Part shown: positions 42,896-52,709 of the stretch, piece after piece
Layout: each line of letters opens with the position of its first letter
Numbering within the stretch: the first letter of the stretch is position 1
NCBI GenBank assembly: GCA_037447655.1
Contig: JBBHKE010001989.1
Coordinates: 189,779 to 253,778, forward strand
Source of the DNA: Zygnema cylindricum
Taxonomy: Eukaryota > Streptophyta > Zygnematophyceae > Zygnematales > Zygnemataceae
Length of the DNA stretch: 64,000 nt
Reading direction: 5' to 3'
The notes under the pieces: model-generated
Told to the model about the DNA's origin: nothing
Databases searched by the model: none
The model's input: only the letters and a program-made list of their open reading frames with translations
Program-made: the position numbers and the translations under genes

Positions 42896-43827
42896 TGTTG
42901 TCTTTTTGGAAAGCTTTCAGTCTCAGAGTAGCGCAGCTGTTTTACAGACAAAGCAGCACAGCAGCTATACAGACAGAGCAGCGCAGCTGCTATACAACAA
43001 AGCAACGCAGCTGCTATACAACAAAGCAGCTGCTATAGAGCAAAGCAGCTGCTATACAGCAGAGCAGCTGCTATACAGTAGAGCAGCGAAGCAGCAAAGC
43101 AGCTCAGGAGACAGGACAAGGCAACCACGATTATATTTGATATGGTCCGTACGGACAACGCAACGTCTAATATTCTTAATGTGATTCTGTACAGGATAGA
43201 GCAACTGCAATAGATACGATTCTAGTTAGCTTAGTGATAGCGACGAAATTCATAGGGGGGCCACAAATGACTAAGCTGGCTGGTGTTTTTACATAAGCCG
43301 AATGGACGCATCCGGATAGTGATGACTCAGCAAGCGGCGAATATTTGTACAACTACTATTTGAATATATCTTCGTAATGTTGGTAGACTAGTTTTTAGTG
43401 TGATAGAAGCATATTTAGGTTTTGGTTTATTTAGTTTTTAGACGTACCTCGTAGCTACACTTGTGTTGTAGGTACAATACTACTATTTTAGGTTTCATTA
43501 TGATATAGGACAAGATACTCACTAAGAGTATAAGACTTAGGACTTAGAATATTTTTGTATCCAGACTTCCAAATAGTAAAATTGTAGACAATTTTTGGGA
43601 GAATTCTGAGTATTATATTTTGAGTTTGTTGGGTCAATTGTGTTGTCAACATTTGTGATACTCTATATTGTGATAGAGTTTTGTGGAGTTGTGATTTGTG
43701 TATCAGATTTTGTGAGCATCTGAAAACAGTTGTTTGGTAAGATTCTTGTTAGCTTCTAAGAGTGTATCATGTCTACATCTACTACTACTGCTGCTCCTCC
43801 ACCTGCACCGGTGGTTGTAGAACAACA
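42896..43827 (+). mobile_element. Solo LTR of a different family (in H RNase H)
   Basis: 932 bp, starts TGTTGTCTTTTTGG, ends GAACAACA, flanked by CCTCC (42891-42895 and 43828-43832). A TATA-like GAGTATAAGACTTAG lies near 43529. Near the 3' end an ATG (43769) opens MSTSTTTAAPPPAPVVVEQ to the LTR end, parallel to the 22376-23231 solo LTR. The left part holds a CAG/CTG-rich minisatellite. No tRNA-like unit was seen. Confidence 0.85.
42943..43108. repeat. Minisatellite with CAGCTGCTATACA units
   Basis: Repeated 16-22 bp units built on GCAGCTGCTATACA and AACAAAGCAG, imperfect, inside the U3 side of the solo LTR. The CAGCTG palindrome is an E-box-type sequence. Confidence 0.8.
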
Positions 43828-44033
43828 CCTCCTTCATATATCCCAGTTCTTGCAACAATGACTTCACCCACATTAGTTCTTTTACAGCAGAACAAGATGC
43901 CATATACTCAGCCTCCATCGTAGACTGAGCGACCACCTTTTTTTGCTTACAGCTCCAACAGCAAGCACCTTCCCCCAAATACAAAACATATCCAGAAGTG
44001 CATCTTGTTATAGGTGCATCCCCATAACAGGCA

Positions 44034-45160
44034 TCACTCCCCTCCCAAATGCAGCCATAAGTCTCTGGTTCCAACCAGATATCTCATGACTCTCTTGGCT
44101 GCCTCCCAATCTCTCTTTCTATGATCGTTAAGACTCCTACAAAGGACTCCTACTGTTGCCGCTATGTCTGACCTTGTACAGTTCATAAAGTAGATTAAAC
44201 TTCCAACGACCTGTTTGTAAAGAATAGACTTCATAAACTCTCTCTCCTCTGAACTCATCTGATCATCTAAGATTATCACTCCTCCTTGTACACTCCCATC
44301 ACTTACTTTCTTCAAGTCCATGGGAGTGGTACAACTGTTAGCTTTCTCCATTTGAAATTTCTTAAGCATATTTCCTATTGCTTCTTTTTGAGTGAGTCTT
44401 ATGATCCTCTTCCCCCTATCTCTTTCCATTTGAATTCCCAAAATATATCTTGCCTCCCCAAAATCTTTTATGTCAAATTTGCTTCTAAGATCGTTCTTCA
44501 ACTTATTGATCTTTTCCAAAGACTTACTTAACACCACTAGATCATCCACATAAAATGCAATAAAGAACACACCATCCTCATCTTCAAACATATAGATAGA
44601 ATGGTCAAAACTGATCCTGATATATCTTAGACCAGTAAGAAACTCATCTAGTTTCTTATTCCACTCTCGAGGAGCCTGCTTAAGTCCATATAAGGACTTT
44701 ATGAGCTTGCAGACTTTGCTCTCTTCTCCTTCTTCTACGAACCCCTCGGGTTGCCTCATGAAAATTTCTTCCTCTAACTCACCATTAAGAAAAGCAGTCT
44801 TAATGTCCATCTGGTGTATTTGCATGTCTTCCGTTGCTGCCAGACTGAGGAGAATCCTTGCTGATGTGAACCGAACAACTGGAGCAAAGGTCTCCTCATA
44901 GTCAATCCCCTCTTTTTGGGTGAACCCCTTTACTACCAATCGAGCCTTATATCTCTCAATGGTATTATCTGGGTTCAGTTTTAGTTTAAATACCCATTTA
45001 CACCCAATAGGTTTTCTGTCTGGAGGAGAATCCGCTAGCTCCCAAGTATTTTCTTCCATGATAGAAGCCATCTCATCATTTATGGCTCTAATCCATTCTT
45101 TCTTTCTCTGGACTATTCATTGCCTCCGAGTAAGACTGAGGCTCATCTGGGTCAGATAGC
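44034..45160 (-). pseudogene. Element H reverse transcriptase (345-codon open frame)
   Basis: Open from 45071 down to 44034. It begins MASIMEENTWELADSPPD and carries GCKWVFKLKLNPDNTIERY, RLVVKGFTQKEGIDYEETFA and HQMDIKTAFLNGELEEEIFM. The polymerase box reads YVDDLVVL (near 44555), with both catalytic Asp residues present. The thumb region AIGNMLKKFQMEKANSCTT follows. It enters RNase H and shifts frame at the small deletion near 44040. Upstream a shift near 45090 separates it from the integrase spacer. Confidence 0.85.
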
Positions 45161-46914
45161 TTAGTTACCTTATGAGCGACCTGTTTTTCTTGTATCTTTT
45201 TGTCGCTCCTCGTTCCTCCCTCAAACTCTGAGGCTGGAATGGATGGAAGTTTTGGGTTTCTTCTCACTGTCTCATCGGCTCTCCTGTCCATGGAAGCCGG
45301 TTCTGGTCCCGCTTCTTCTATGTCCTCAAAATCCATAGGAGTATGTGAGGTTTCCGGTGAGTCTTCTGTATCTCAGATCTCCCTTGAATCTGCATTCACG
45401 GTTTCACTCATGTCCCTTTCAAGAACTACCGAGTTCTCCTCAATTTCGGACTCGAATCTGATTTTTATCTTCTTTGTATATTTGAATGGATCAAATGACT
45501 TTCCTTCATCTATGACAACTAGGTGTTTGACCAGAATGATATCCTTCTTTGCTAAGTCATAGACTCTATACCCCTTAACATCCTCATCATATCCCACAAA
45601 GTATCGAGGTTCTCCCTTAACATCTAGTTTCCAGTTTTTCCTATCCGTGTCAAAACTATAAACTTGGCTACCGAACAATTTAAGGTGTGAGATATTTGGT
45701 TTCCTTCCAACCCATCTCTCATAAGGTGTCACTCCCTTTACTGCTGAGGTAAGGACTCTATTTTTAATGAAGTTCGTACAATTCATTGCCTCTGCCCAAA
45801 ATCTCTTTCCTAATTTTTGTCGGCCGACATACTGCATGCACTATCTCCTAGTGTTCGATTCAACCTCTCAGCTACCCCATTTTGTTCCGCGTTATATGGT
45901 ACAATTTTCTGGTGGTGCACTCCCTCATCTCTTAGATATTCCTCAAACTGGTTAGAGGTATATCCCCCCCCCATTATCACTTCATATTCTCTTAATGGGG
46001 GTTTCATGTAACTTCTCACTCCATGCTTTATGTTCTTTGAAATACGTTGACGTTTCATACTTTGTTATTAAAAAATACACTCTACAGTATGTAGACCAGT
46101 CATCGGTTATTGTCAACATAAACCTCTTTCCTCCAACCGAAGGTACTTTTGCAAGTCCCCAAATATATGTGTGGACCAAATCTAATACTTTTTCACCTCT
46201 ATATGTGGCGGCTTTAGGAAAGAGAAGTCTGTGAGCCTTACCTTGAGCACACCCACTATAATCATCCATCATTTCATTATCCTCAAACTGAATGCCTTCT
46301 ACTACCCCTAGCTTTTTCATTTCCCTCAACCTATCAAAATGCACATGCCCCAATCGTTTATGCCAAATCATCAACTTTCGAACACCAACATAATAAGCAT
46401 TCTTCTTTTCCTTACTCAGGTTAAGCCTAAACATTCCTAGGCTACCCTTATCTACCGTGAAGTTAACTTCATCCCCATACTTAGCTGTAAAGACTCCCTT
46501 TCTAGTGAAGGTATCAAACTCTTTGTCATCTAACACAGACGTAAAGACAAAATTTTTACTCAGCTGAGGAAAGTAGAGTACATCTGAGAATGTGAGTATA
46601 GAAGTCTTATCCTCCACTAAGACTTTCACATCTACCAACCCCACTAGATTTGTAGTAACCACTCTCCCATCCCCATACTCAATTTCTACAGTAGGGATCT
46701 TTCTTAGCTTAGTGAAGAGTTCCCTATCACGACACATATGCATGGATGCACCTGAGTCGATGATCCATCCTTCTTGTGGAGCTTCCCGAATTGCTCCAAG
46801 GGCACACTTCTGTCTCCGAGGGATCTCCTTCTCCTCCAGACTCTCGTCAAGGAGAAGCTCCCCATCCTCCTCAAAAAACTCATCCTCAGTTTCTCCTGTC
46901 ACTTTTGTGACCAA
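45161..46914 (-). pseudogene. Element H protease-integrase
   Basis: The 46914-45982 frame is open for 310 codons: the acidic EDEFFEEDGELL region, protease WIIDSGASMHMCRDRELF (DSG intact), then the integrase finger WHKRLGHVHFDRL ... YSGCAQGK (first Cys-side residue changed) and HTYIWGLAKVPS, where the first catalytic Asp is replaced by Tyr. Frameshifts near 45985 and 45825 follow. The rest encodes EEYLRDEGVHHQKIVPYNAE, NGVAERLNRTLG and the C-terminal VGYDEDVKGYRVYDLAKKD block. Confidence 0.85.
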
Positions 46915-47880
46915 AAGTGCCTTTTTCTTCCCTTCGGAAGAACCCCCTCCACAGTTCTCTTGGAGCCTCAGCTCCGACTCCTTGACACAATCTGCGATAA
47001 AGTGTCCCGGCTTTTTGCAAAAATGACTAAGGCCTTTTGGGGGCCTTGGTCCTCCAAATTGATCTCTTTCCCCTTTTTACGGTTTCTTCGGGTCTTTCCC
47101 CCATCGATCCTCTCTTGCTGCTAGAGCTTGAACACTCTTCCCTCCTCTCCTAATCTCCATGGTATTTTCTTGCACAAGTATCATCCGGACCACTATATTC
47201 CACTTCCATGCACTATGGGTCATTTCCTGTACTCGGTACACTATGTTCTCATACTCGTCTAGTAACTTCATTATGAGAGTGTTAACTTTCATTTTCATTG
47301 GACCAGTCCATCCGGCACTTTCCATCTCCATATACAAACAAGAAAGATCATTACAATAATCTAACATCTTTCCTCATTTGTAAGTGTAACTCGCTAGCTT
47401 TTGCTCGGCCAACTAGAGCTCCTAAATAGTTCCAGCTCAATAAATCTCCACCAAACTCTCCCACAGCTCCTCGGCCTTGTAAATGTGAAGATGAGGGGTG
47501 GCCAAACCTTGAGTGAGGTGTCTTAGAATGAAGTTCTTGGCAGCCATGTTTACGTATTCCCACATTTGAGTATCGTTCTCCATGGTCTTCACGGTCGTCG
47601 CTCTCGGTGCCATAGCAATAGGGGTGAGGGGTGTTTCCTTCCCTTTCCCCTTTTCGGACACATTGCTGTCCCCATCATTTGCCTCCTTCGCAGAAGCAGT
47701 CGTTACTGCAGAAAACCTAACTCCTCCAAATCTTGGCGGAATTCCCGAAGGTTGACGTTTCACTTGTCCACTTCGATACCCCATTATCGTTTTTCACACA
47801 AAGCTCTCATCATCATGGCTCCCCAATAGATGAACCCAGATCCATTGAAGGTGGGCACCCTAAAGGGTGGGCCCATAACC
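46915..47880 (-). pseudogene. Element H gag
   Basis: Follows the primer site at 47868-47880. The start block GPPFRVPTFNG is present with a shift near 47790; 47784-47437 is open with FGGVRFSAVTTASAKEAND and FILRHLTQGLATPHL; 47367-47077 is open with MLDYCNDLSCLYMEMESAG. The zinc knuckle near 47000-47040 reads SHFCKKPGHFIADC, so its first Cys is Ser. Two stops occur near 47427-47437. Confidence 0.8.
47868..47880 (-). promoter_or_regulatory. Primer-binding site, element H
   Basis: Minus strand GGTTATGGGCCCA, perfect consensus, directly after LTR end AAATTGCA. Confidence 0.85.
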
Positions 47881-48877
47881 TGCAATTTTGTGCCCTCCAT
47901 TGGACCACAGAATATAGAAAGCCTCTAGATAGTATTTAACTAACCCACTTCAAGCCACAACCACTGGTGTCCAAAAAGGCAAACTAACAGTTTGAATGCA
48001 CCCTTGTGCAGCCGAGACTCCCATGAGTTCGTAGCAAAAAGAATCACTGAAAACGGCCAACCAACCGATTAGTTATGAGGCAGTAAAAATGCCAATTTGT
48101 ATAAACTCTCAAAAGGAGATGTGACTACCTACCAAAATTTTCTAAGTCTTGATTACCTCTAATACCTTCTACCTATTGCAGTACGGACCAATCAGATTAC
48201 TGTACCGTACCAAAAAGTACTACTGCCGGTGTACCTTTTGTACGGCCTATGTACGACAAGGCTATTAAACAGACGCGTGTCTGCTTTTCACTCGTCCGTA
48301 CGTTCCTCGGAATTCTCATGACCGAATGTCATCTCTCCACGTGGCTCCAGGTCATGCCACGTCACAAAACGCCAAAGTGACCTTTCCGGGATCTCGGCGA
48401 AGACGTAAGCCGTTGGATAAGAACCGGCATTAAATATCGGCCGTCGAAACAAATGTCAGATTTATTTGTTTCATGCGAGATCCAGTCCGCACTGAATTTA
48501 ACATGATCTATGATGTTACATTTACATTTCCGTTAATCGGTTTAGGGGACGTAATATACTTTAAATATCAATCACACCCTATATACTCTAGCGAACATCT
48601 ACAACAGATTGGTTAGATCGGACGGCTACGCCACGCTCTACCGGTCGAGGGTTCAAATCCTGCTGGACTCAACCTTTTTGTAGGGAGTGACTTAAGGTCA
48701 CCCTCTAACCCTGTCTATGGAGCTGAGGCATCCATGGCTCCATCACTTTCTCGCACCTTTAGTGACTACAACAAGTATGAGGGTAAGAGAGATGAGATGA
48801 TGACAAGTTGCCTGCATGTTTCTTTTGCGCTAATATATTAAGACCTAGAAAATAACAAAAAGCTATTTATTTCAACA
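47881..48877 (-). repeat. Element H 5' LTR
   Basis: 997 bp, nearly collinear with 41628-42624. The terminus ATGGAGGGCACAAAATTGCA supplies the first in-frame ATG of gag (near 47900). GTACC/GGTAC pair near 48207-48242. Confidence 0.9.
48597..48679 (+). other. tRNA-like unit in H 5' LTR (antisense to LTR)
   Basis: Plus strand: A-box-like TTGGTTAGATC, B-box GGTTCAAATCC (exact consensus, near 48650-48660) and TTTTT at 48674-48678. Confidence 0.65.
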
Positions 48878-49090
48878 TTCCCTTCATTAGCTTCTTTCGT
48901 TGGACCAAATGATGTCCCAAAATATTTGACTTCCCCAAACCCTGGTGGAGTTGTTGGGAATGGACGCCTCACTTGTCCACTCACTATTCCCCAATACCGC
49001 TTTTCCAACAATGCTCTTGTCATTATCGTTTCCTAATAGATGAATCTTGTTCCATTGAAAAAGGGTTCGCTAGAGGGTGGGCCCATAACT
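48878..49090 (-). pseudogene. Element I gag, N-terminal fragment
   Basis: Starts behind the primer site (complement of 49078-49090, AGTTATGGGCCCA). It encodes GPPSSEPFFNG, then a stop near 49036, then ALLEKRYWGIVSGQVRRP and PPGFGEVKYFG. It ends at the H insertion. Confidence 0.75.
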
Positions 49091-49612
49091 TATAATTCTG
49101 TATCCCCCATTGGATTGCAGTATTCCCTTTATAAAATAAAGCCTCTAGTTAATTTTCAATGGCTCCCTTGCTCCCATAACTAATACCACCCTAGTAGGCA
49201 AAGTTTAAGGATAACTATACCACTGAGTAGTTTAGACTCCCCCAAGTCCACAAAAAAAGAAATCTATTAAAACACCTAGCCAGACGATTAATTATTAAGA
49301 GTCAAAGATGCTTATTTGTACAGAAGCTCCCTGGGAGAGAGGCGGCTACTTACCAAATTGACTAAGTCCTAAATCCCCCTCTAAACCCCTCTATATTGCT
49401 CTACAGCACCAATCACAAGAGTTTACCATACAATAAGGTACTGTTCTAGTGGTACCTTTTCTACAGTCAAGGTACAACATAGCCATGGTGAGGACTTTTG
49501 TCACTTTAAGAATCGTCCTGATGCTCTCTGGTGATTCCGCATTTGTATTAATATGCGAAATGTGTCATCTGGTGACGTAATGTCCATAAACAGCCAATAA
49601 GGTGTTCAAATT
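49091..49612 (-). repeat. Element I 5' LTR remnant
   Basis: Has the R/U5 leader, GTACC/GGTAC motifs near 49435-49455 and the CCAAT-type box near 49413. The outer U3, including the tRNA-like region, is missing because plus-strand element J begins at 49613. Confidence 0.75.
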
Positions 49613-49780
49613 AATAGATTTCTATAGTATTTTCTAGGTGTAAATATATCAGTATATAAAGGAAAAGAAAAGGGCGGACAACCTGCCTCCACCTCCTCTC
49701 TCTAGCCACCATACTTGATATAGTCACTGAATAATACAGAGGGTGGTTGAACCATGGTTGCCTTAGTTCAACAGGCATAA

Positions 49781-50355
49781 CTAATAAGAAGAGAGACTGG
49801 GAGGCAGCCAAGAGAGTCATGAGATATCTGGTGGGAACCAAAGAGTTATGGTTTCATTTGGGAGGGGAACCCACCGATATCACTACTTAGAGTGATGCTA
49901 GTTATGGGGATGCACCTATGAGAAGATGCACTTCTGGGTATGTGTTGTATGTGGGGAAAGGTGTTTGTTGTTGGAGCAGCAAGCAACAAAAGGTGGTTGC
50001 TCAGTCTACTATGGAAGCTGAGTATATGGTCACTTCTTCTGCTGTGAAAGAGTTGATGTGGGTTAAGTCATTGTTGCAAGAACTAGGGTATATCAAAGAG
50101 GGAGTGCATGAAGTCTTTTGTGATAATCAGGCTGCTATTGCAATTGAAGCCAATCCAAAACATCATTTCAAAACTAAGCATATAGATATAAGATTGAGCT
50201 TCGTGAGGGAAAAAGCTGAAAATATAATTGTGAATCTTGTGTATAGGTTTGATGAAGAATTGGTGGTTGACATGATGACCAAACCTGTGCCCTCTCCCAA
50301 GTTAAAATGTTGTAGGGAAAAATGTGGATTGAAAGAGAAGTTAAAGTTAGACTAG
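49781..50355 (+). pseudogene. Element J RNase H
   Basis: The frame from 49784 has one TAG near 49890 (in TTWSD, Trp position) and is then open to the stop at 50353. It contains SDASYGDAPMRRCTSGYVLY, TMEAEYMVTSSAVKELMWV, FCDNQAAIAIEANPKHHFK and the tail DMMTKPVPSPKLKCC. Closest to element E and H RNase H. Confidence 0.85.
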
Positions 50356-50368
50356 AAAATAAGGGGAG

Positions 50369-51367
50369 TGTTGAAATCACTAGATTTATAGAGTATTTTC
50401 TAGGTCTGAATAGTATAATAAATAAAGAAAATAAAAGCGCATGCAGTTTGCCTCCACCTTTTTCCTCTATCCCCCTTACTTGTTGTAGTCACTGAAAGAG
50501 AGAGTGGTGGAGCCATGGGTGCCTCAGCTCCATAGGCAAGACTAAAGAGTGACGTAAGTCATTCTCAACAAAAAGGTTGAGTCCGACAGGACTTGAACCT
50601 CCGACCGGCAGAGCGCGGCGTAGCCGTCAACTCTAACTAGTCTGTCGTAGGAGTTCATTAAAGTACATAGGGTGTGATAATAACTTAAACTATATTATGA
50701 TCTTTCATCCAATTAACGGGCATATGAATGAAGGGACAAAGAACAAGTTAATATTTAGTGCGAACGTGATCCCGCACGAAACAAATGAATCAGACATTTG
50801 TTTCAACGGCTAACATTTAATGTCGGTTTTTATCCAACGGCACATATCGCCGTCGAGATCCCAGAATGGTCACTTTGGCGTTTTTGGACGTGGCATGACC
50901 TGGCGCCAAGTGGAGAGATAATATTTGATCGTGAGAATTCTGGAGAACATACCGACGAGTACCATGTGGACAAGCTTCCATTCAATGGCCTTGTCGTACA
51001 CAGGCTGTACAGAAAAGACATCGGCCATAGTACTTTTCTGTACTTTACAATTATTTGATTGGATTGTACTGTACTAGATAGGGGTTGTGAGAGGGAAGTA
51101 GGACTTAGCTTTTTTTAGACAGTCACCTCTCTCTTTTGAGAGTTTGTATAAATAGGCATCTTTGCCACCTCATAACTTATCGCCTGGCTGGCCGTTTTCA
51201 GTGATTTTTTTTGCTACAGACTTAGGGGAGTCCAGACTACACAGGGATACAGTCAAATTGTCAATTTGTTTGCTTTGGCAGCAGCGGTTGTGGCTGAAAG
51301 TGGGTTAGTTAAAAACTTCATAGAGGCTTCTTGAATTCTGTAGCACAATGGAGGTCACAGAATTGCA
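50369..51367 (+). repeat. Element J 3' LTR
   Basis: 999 bp, starts TGTTGAAATCAC after AAAATAAGGGGAG, ends ATGGAGGTCACAGAATTGCA. TATA box TATAAATA at 51147-51154. In U3 a stretch reading EIPEWSLWRF is shared with other families. Confidence 0.9.
50570..50655 (-). other. tRNA-like unit in J 3' LTR (antisense)
   Basis: Minus strand: A-box-like CTAGTTAGAG, B-box GGTTCAAGTCC (complement near 50588-50598) and TTTTT (complement of 50571-50575). Confidence 0.65.
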
Positions 51368-51996
51368 AATAGTACCACGTAAGATAAGATCGTATCTTGA
51401 AAATCGTCAAATGTTTTTCTCACCGACCAACTTCAACTTCAAATCTTTATTTGCGTACTATGTACATGTGGACCAGGTTAGCGTCCGACATCATTTTTGT
51501 ACTCTTTCTAGACCCATTATCAGATACCAACTCAAGTTTTTTTAGGGTTTTTTACTTTTATGTTTTTTCGCGTGACCAATGAGCGCTGCCACAAATAGTG
51601 TGACAAATGGGCGCTAACAAAAATAGCGTGACGAAAGTTTTTTACGTGATTACTTTTGTGATTTCAATTAGGATTTTTGAATGGATGTATCATGTGCGAA
51701 ATTATTCGATTTCCGTTGGTTACCATCTTGACACGTATGTTCATTATCCAACGTGTCGCGGTTTATTTTTTTTATGTAAATGGTGATGTACATCACCATT
51801 TACATAAACTTTCGAAGCGAATGCTTCGAGAAAACAAATTGAACAGTCATTATTACCTCCCAGACCGTTGGAGAATTTTGGCAAGATTCTTTTTAATGTT
51901 GTTCGCGTATAAAAATAAAATAAGCCGTATGGACTGGTACGGATAAGCGCCGATTTCTGTAAACTACCCCACTTTTCGTCTGATTCAACGCCACCC
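51368..51996. mobile_element. Tourist-like MITE, first of a tandem pair (left end missing)
   Basis: Aligns along its length with 52111-52706 of the next copy (GTACCAC-GTAAG block, ATAGCGTGA block, central palindrome, right terminus CCACCC). About the first 110 bp is cut off by element J. Separated from the second copy by a single shared TTA (51997-51999). Confidence 0.75.
51771..51808. repeat. Perfect 38-bp palindrome in MITE
   Basis: TTTATGTAAATGGTGATGT followed at once by its exact reverse complement, no spacer. The second MITE copy has a longer 50-bp imperfect version (52470-52519) with an extra CCTCGCGAGG core. Confidence 0.95.
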
Positions 51997-51999
51997 TTA

Positions 52000-52706
52000 G
52001 GGTGAAGTTCCAAATTATGACTTTTTGTAATTGTACGGCCAACATTACAAAATGCTACATTTTTAACAATGTTTTATCGAGTTTGTAATCCACGTGGTCA
52101 AAATTTAATGGTACCACATAAGTTAAGGTCGTATATTGAAAATTGTCAATGATATTCACATTGACAAAAAAAAATCATTTGCGTACTATGTCATCATACA
52201 ATACAACGTTTGTACTATTTGCATACGTCTTTTCAAATACCACCTCATTTTTTTAGGGTTCTTGGTTTTTGCGTGACGAATGAGCGTTGCCATAAATAGT
52301 GTGTAGAATGGGCGCCAACAAAAATAGCGTGAAAAAGTGAGTTACGAGATTTTTTTTATTGTTTTCAGTTTTATTTTTGTATGTATGTATTATGTGCGAA
52401 TTTTTTTGATTTCCGTTGGTTGCCCTCTTGACACGTATGACCGTTATCCAACGTGGCGCAACTCTAATTTTTATGTAAATAATGATGTACCTCGCGAGGT
52501 ATATCACCATTTACATAAACTTTTGAAGCGAATGCTCCGCGAAAAAATATCCAACGGTCATTTTTAACTCCCATACCTTTGGATAATATTGGAGGGTTTC
52601 TTGCAATGTAGTTTCCGGGTAAAAACAACATAAGAGGTACGATGTAGAACGGAGAAGTCTGAATTTCTGTCAAAAACCTCATTTTTCGTCTAATGGAACT
52701 TCACCC
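52000..52706. mobile_element. Tourist-like MITE, second of a tandem pair, 707 bp
   Basis: Termini GGGTGAAGTTCCA and TGGAACTTCACCC, flanked by TTA on both sides (51997-51999, 52707-52709). No protein-coding potential. Same length and related termini as 15564-16270. Confidence 0.8.
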
Positions 52707-52709
52707 TTA

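Larger units (their letters stand above)
42641..44074 (-). pseudogene. Element H RNase H (split by solo LTR)
   Basis: 43828-44074 encodes GDAPITRCTSGYVLYLGEG, TMEAEYMASCSAVKELMWV and QELGYMKE. After the inserted solo LTR, 42641-42895 continues with GVHEVFCDNQVAIAIAANPK and HHLKEKHMYIRLSFVREK. A deletion of about 23 bp between two GAG triplets near 44040 shifts the frame upstream of it. Otherwise the domain is well preserved. Confidence 0.85.
41628..48877 (-). mobile_element. Ty1/copia element H (minus strand, nested in I)
   Basis: LTRs 47881-48877 (5') and 41628-42624 (3'), primer site, gag, PR, INT, RT, RNase H and polypurine tract. Closely related to element E in coding sequence. It is split inside RNase H by the solo LTR 42896-43827. 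Several long open stretches remain (310 and 345 codons). The two LTRs are very similar, so it is among the younger insertions. Confidence 0.9.
41425..49612 (-). mobile_element. Ty1/copia element I (minus strand, fragment hosting H)
   Basis: Only part of the 5' LTR (49091-49612), the primer site and two gag pieces (48878-49090 and 41425-41627) remain. The gag pieces join across element H with flanks TTCCC and TCCCC, a five-base duplication with one mismatch. The LTR is cut at 49612 by element J and the rest of gag-pol is missing beyond 41425. Confidence 0.8.
49613..51367 (+). mobile_element. Copia deletion derivative J (LTR stub - RNase H - LTR)
   Basis: About 164 bp of 5' LTR start (TGTTCAAATTAATAG, 49613-49776) is fused directly to pol sequence at the RT/RNase H boundary (49781), followed by RNase H, a polypurine tract and a full 3' LTR. 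Everything from mid-U3 to RT is gone. No target duplication is seen (left TAAGG, right AATAG). Confidence 0.8.

Noticed and set aside
42672-43184. 170-codon plus-strand frame
   Set aside because: It is antisense to element H RNase H and runs through the CAG/CTG minisatellite.
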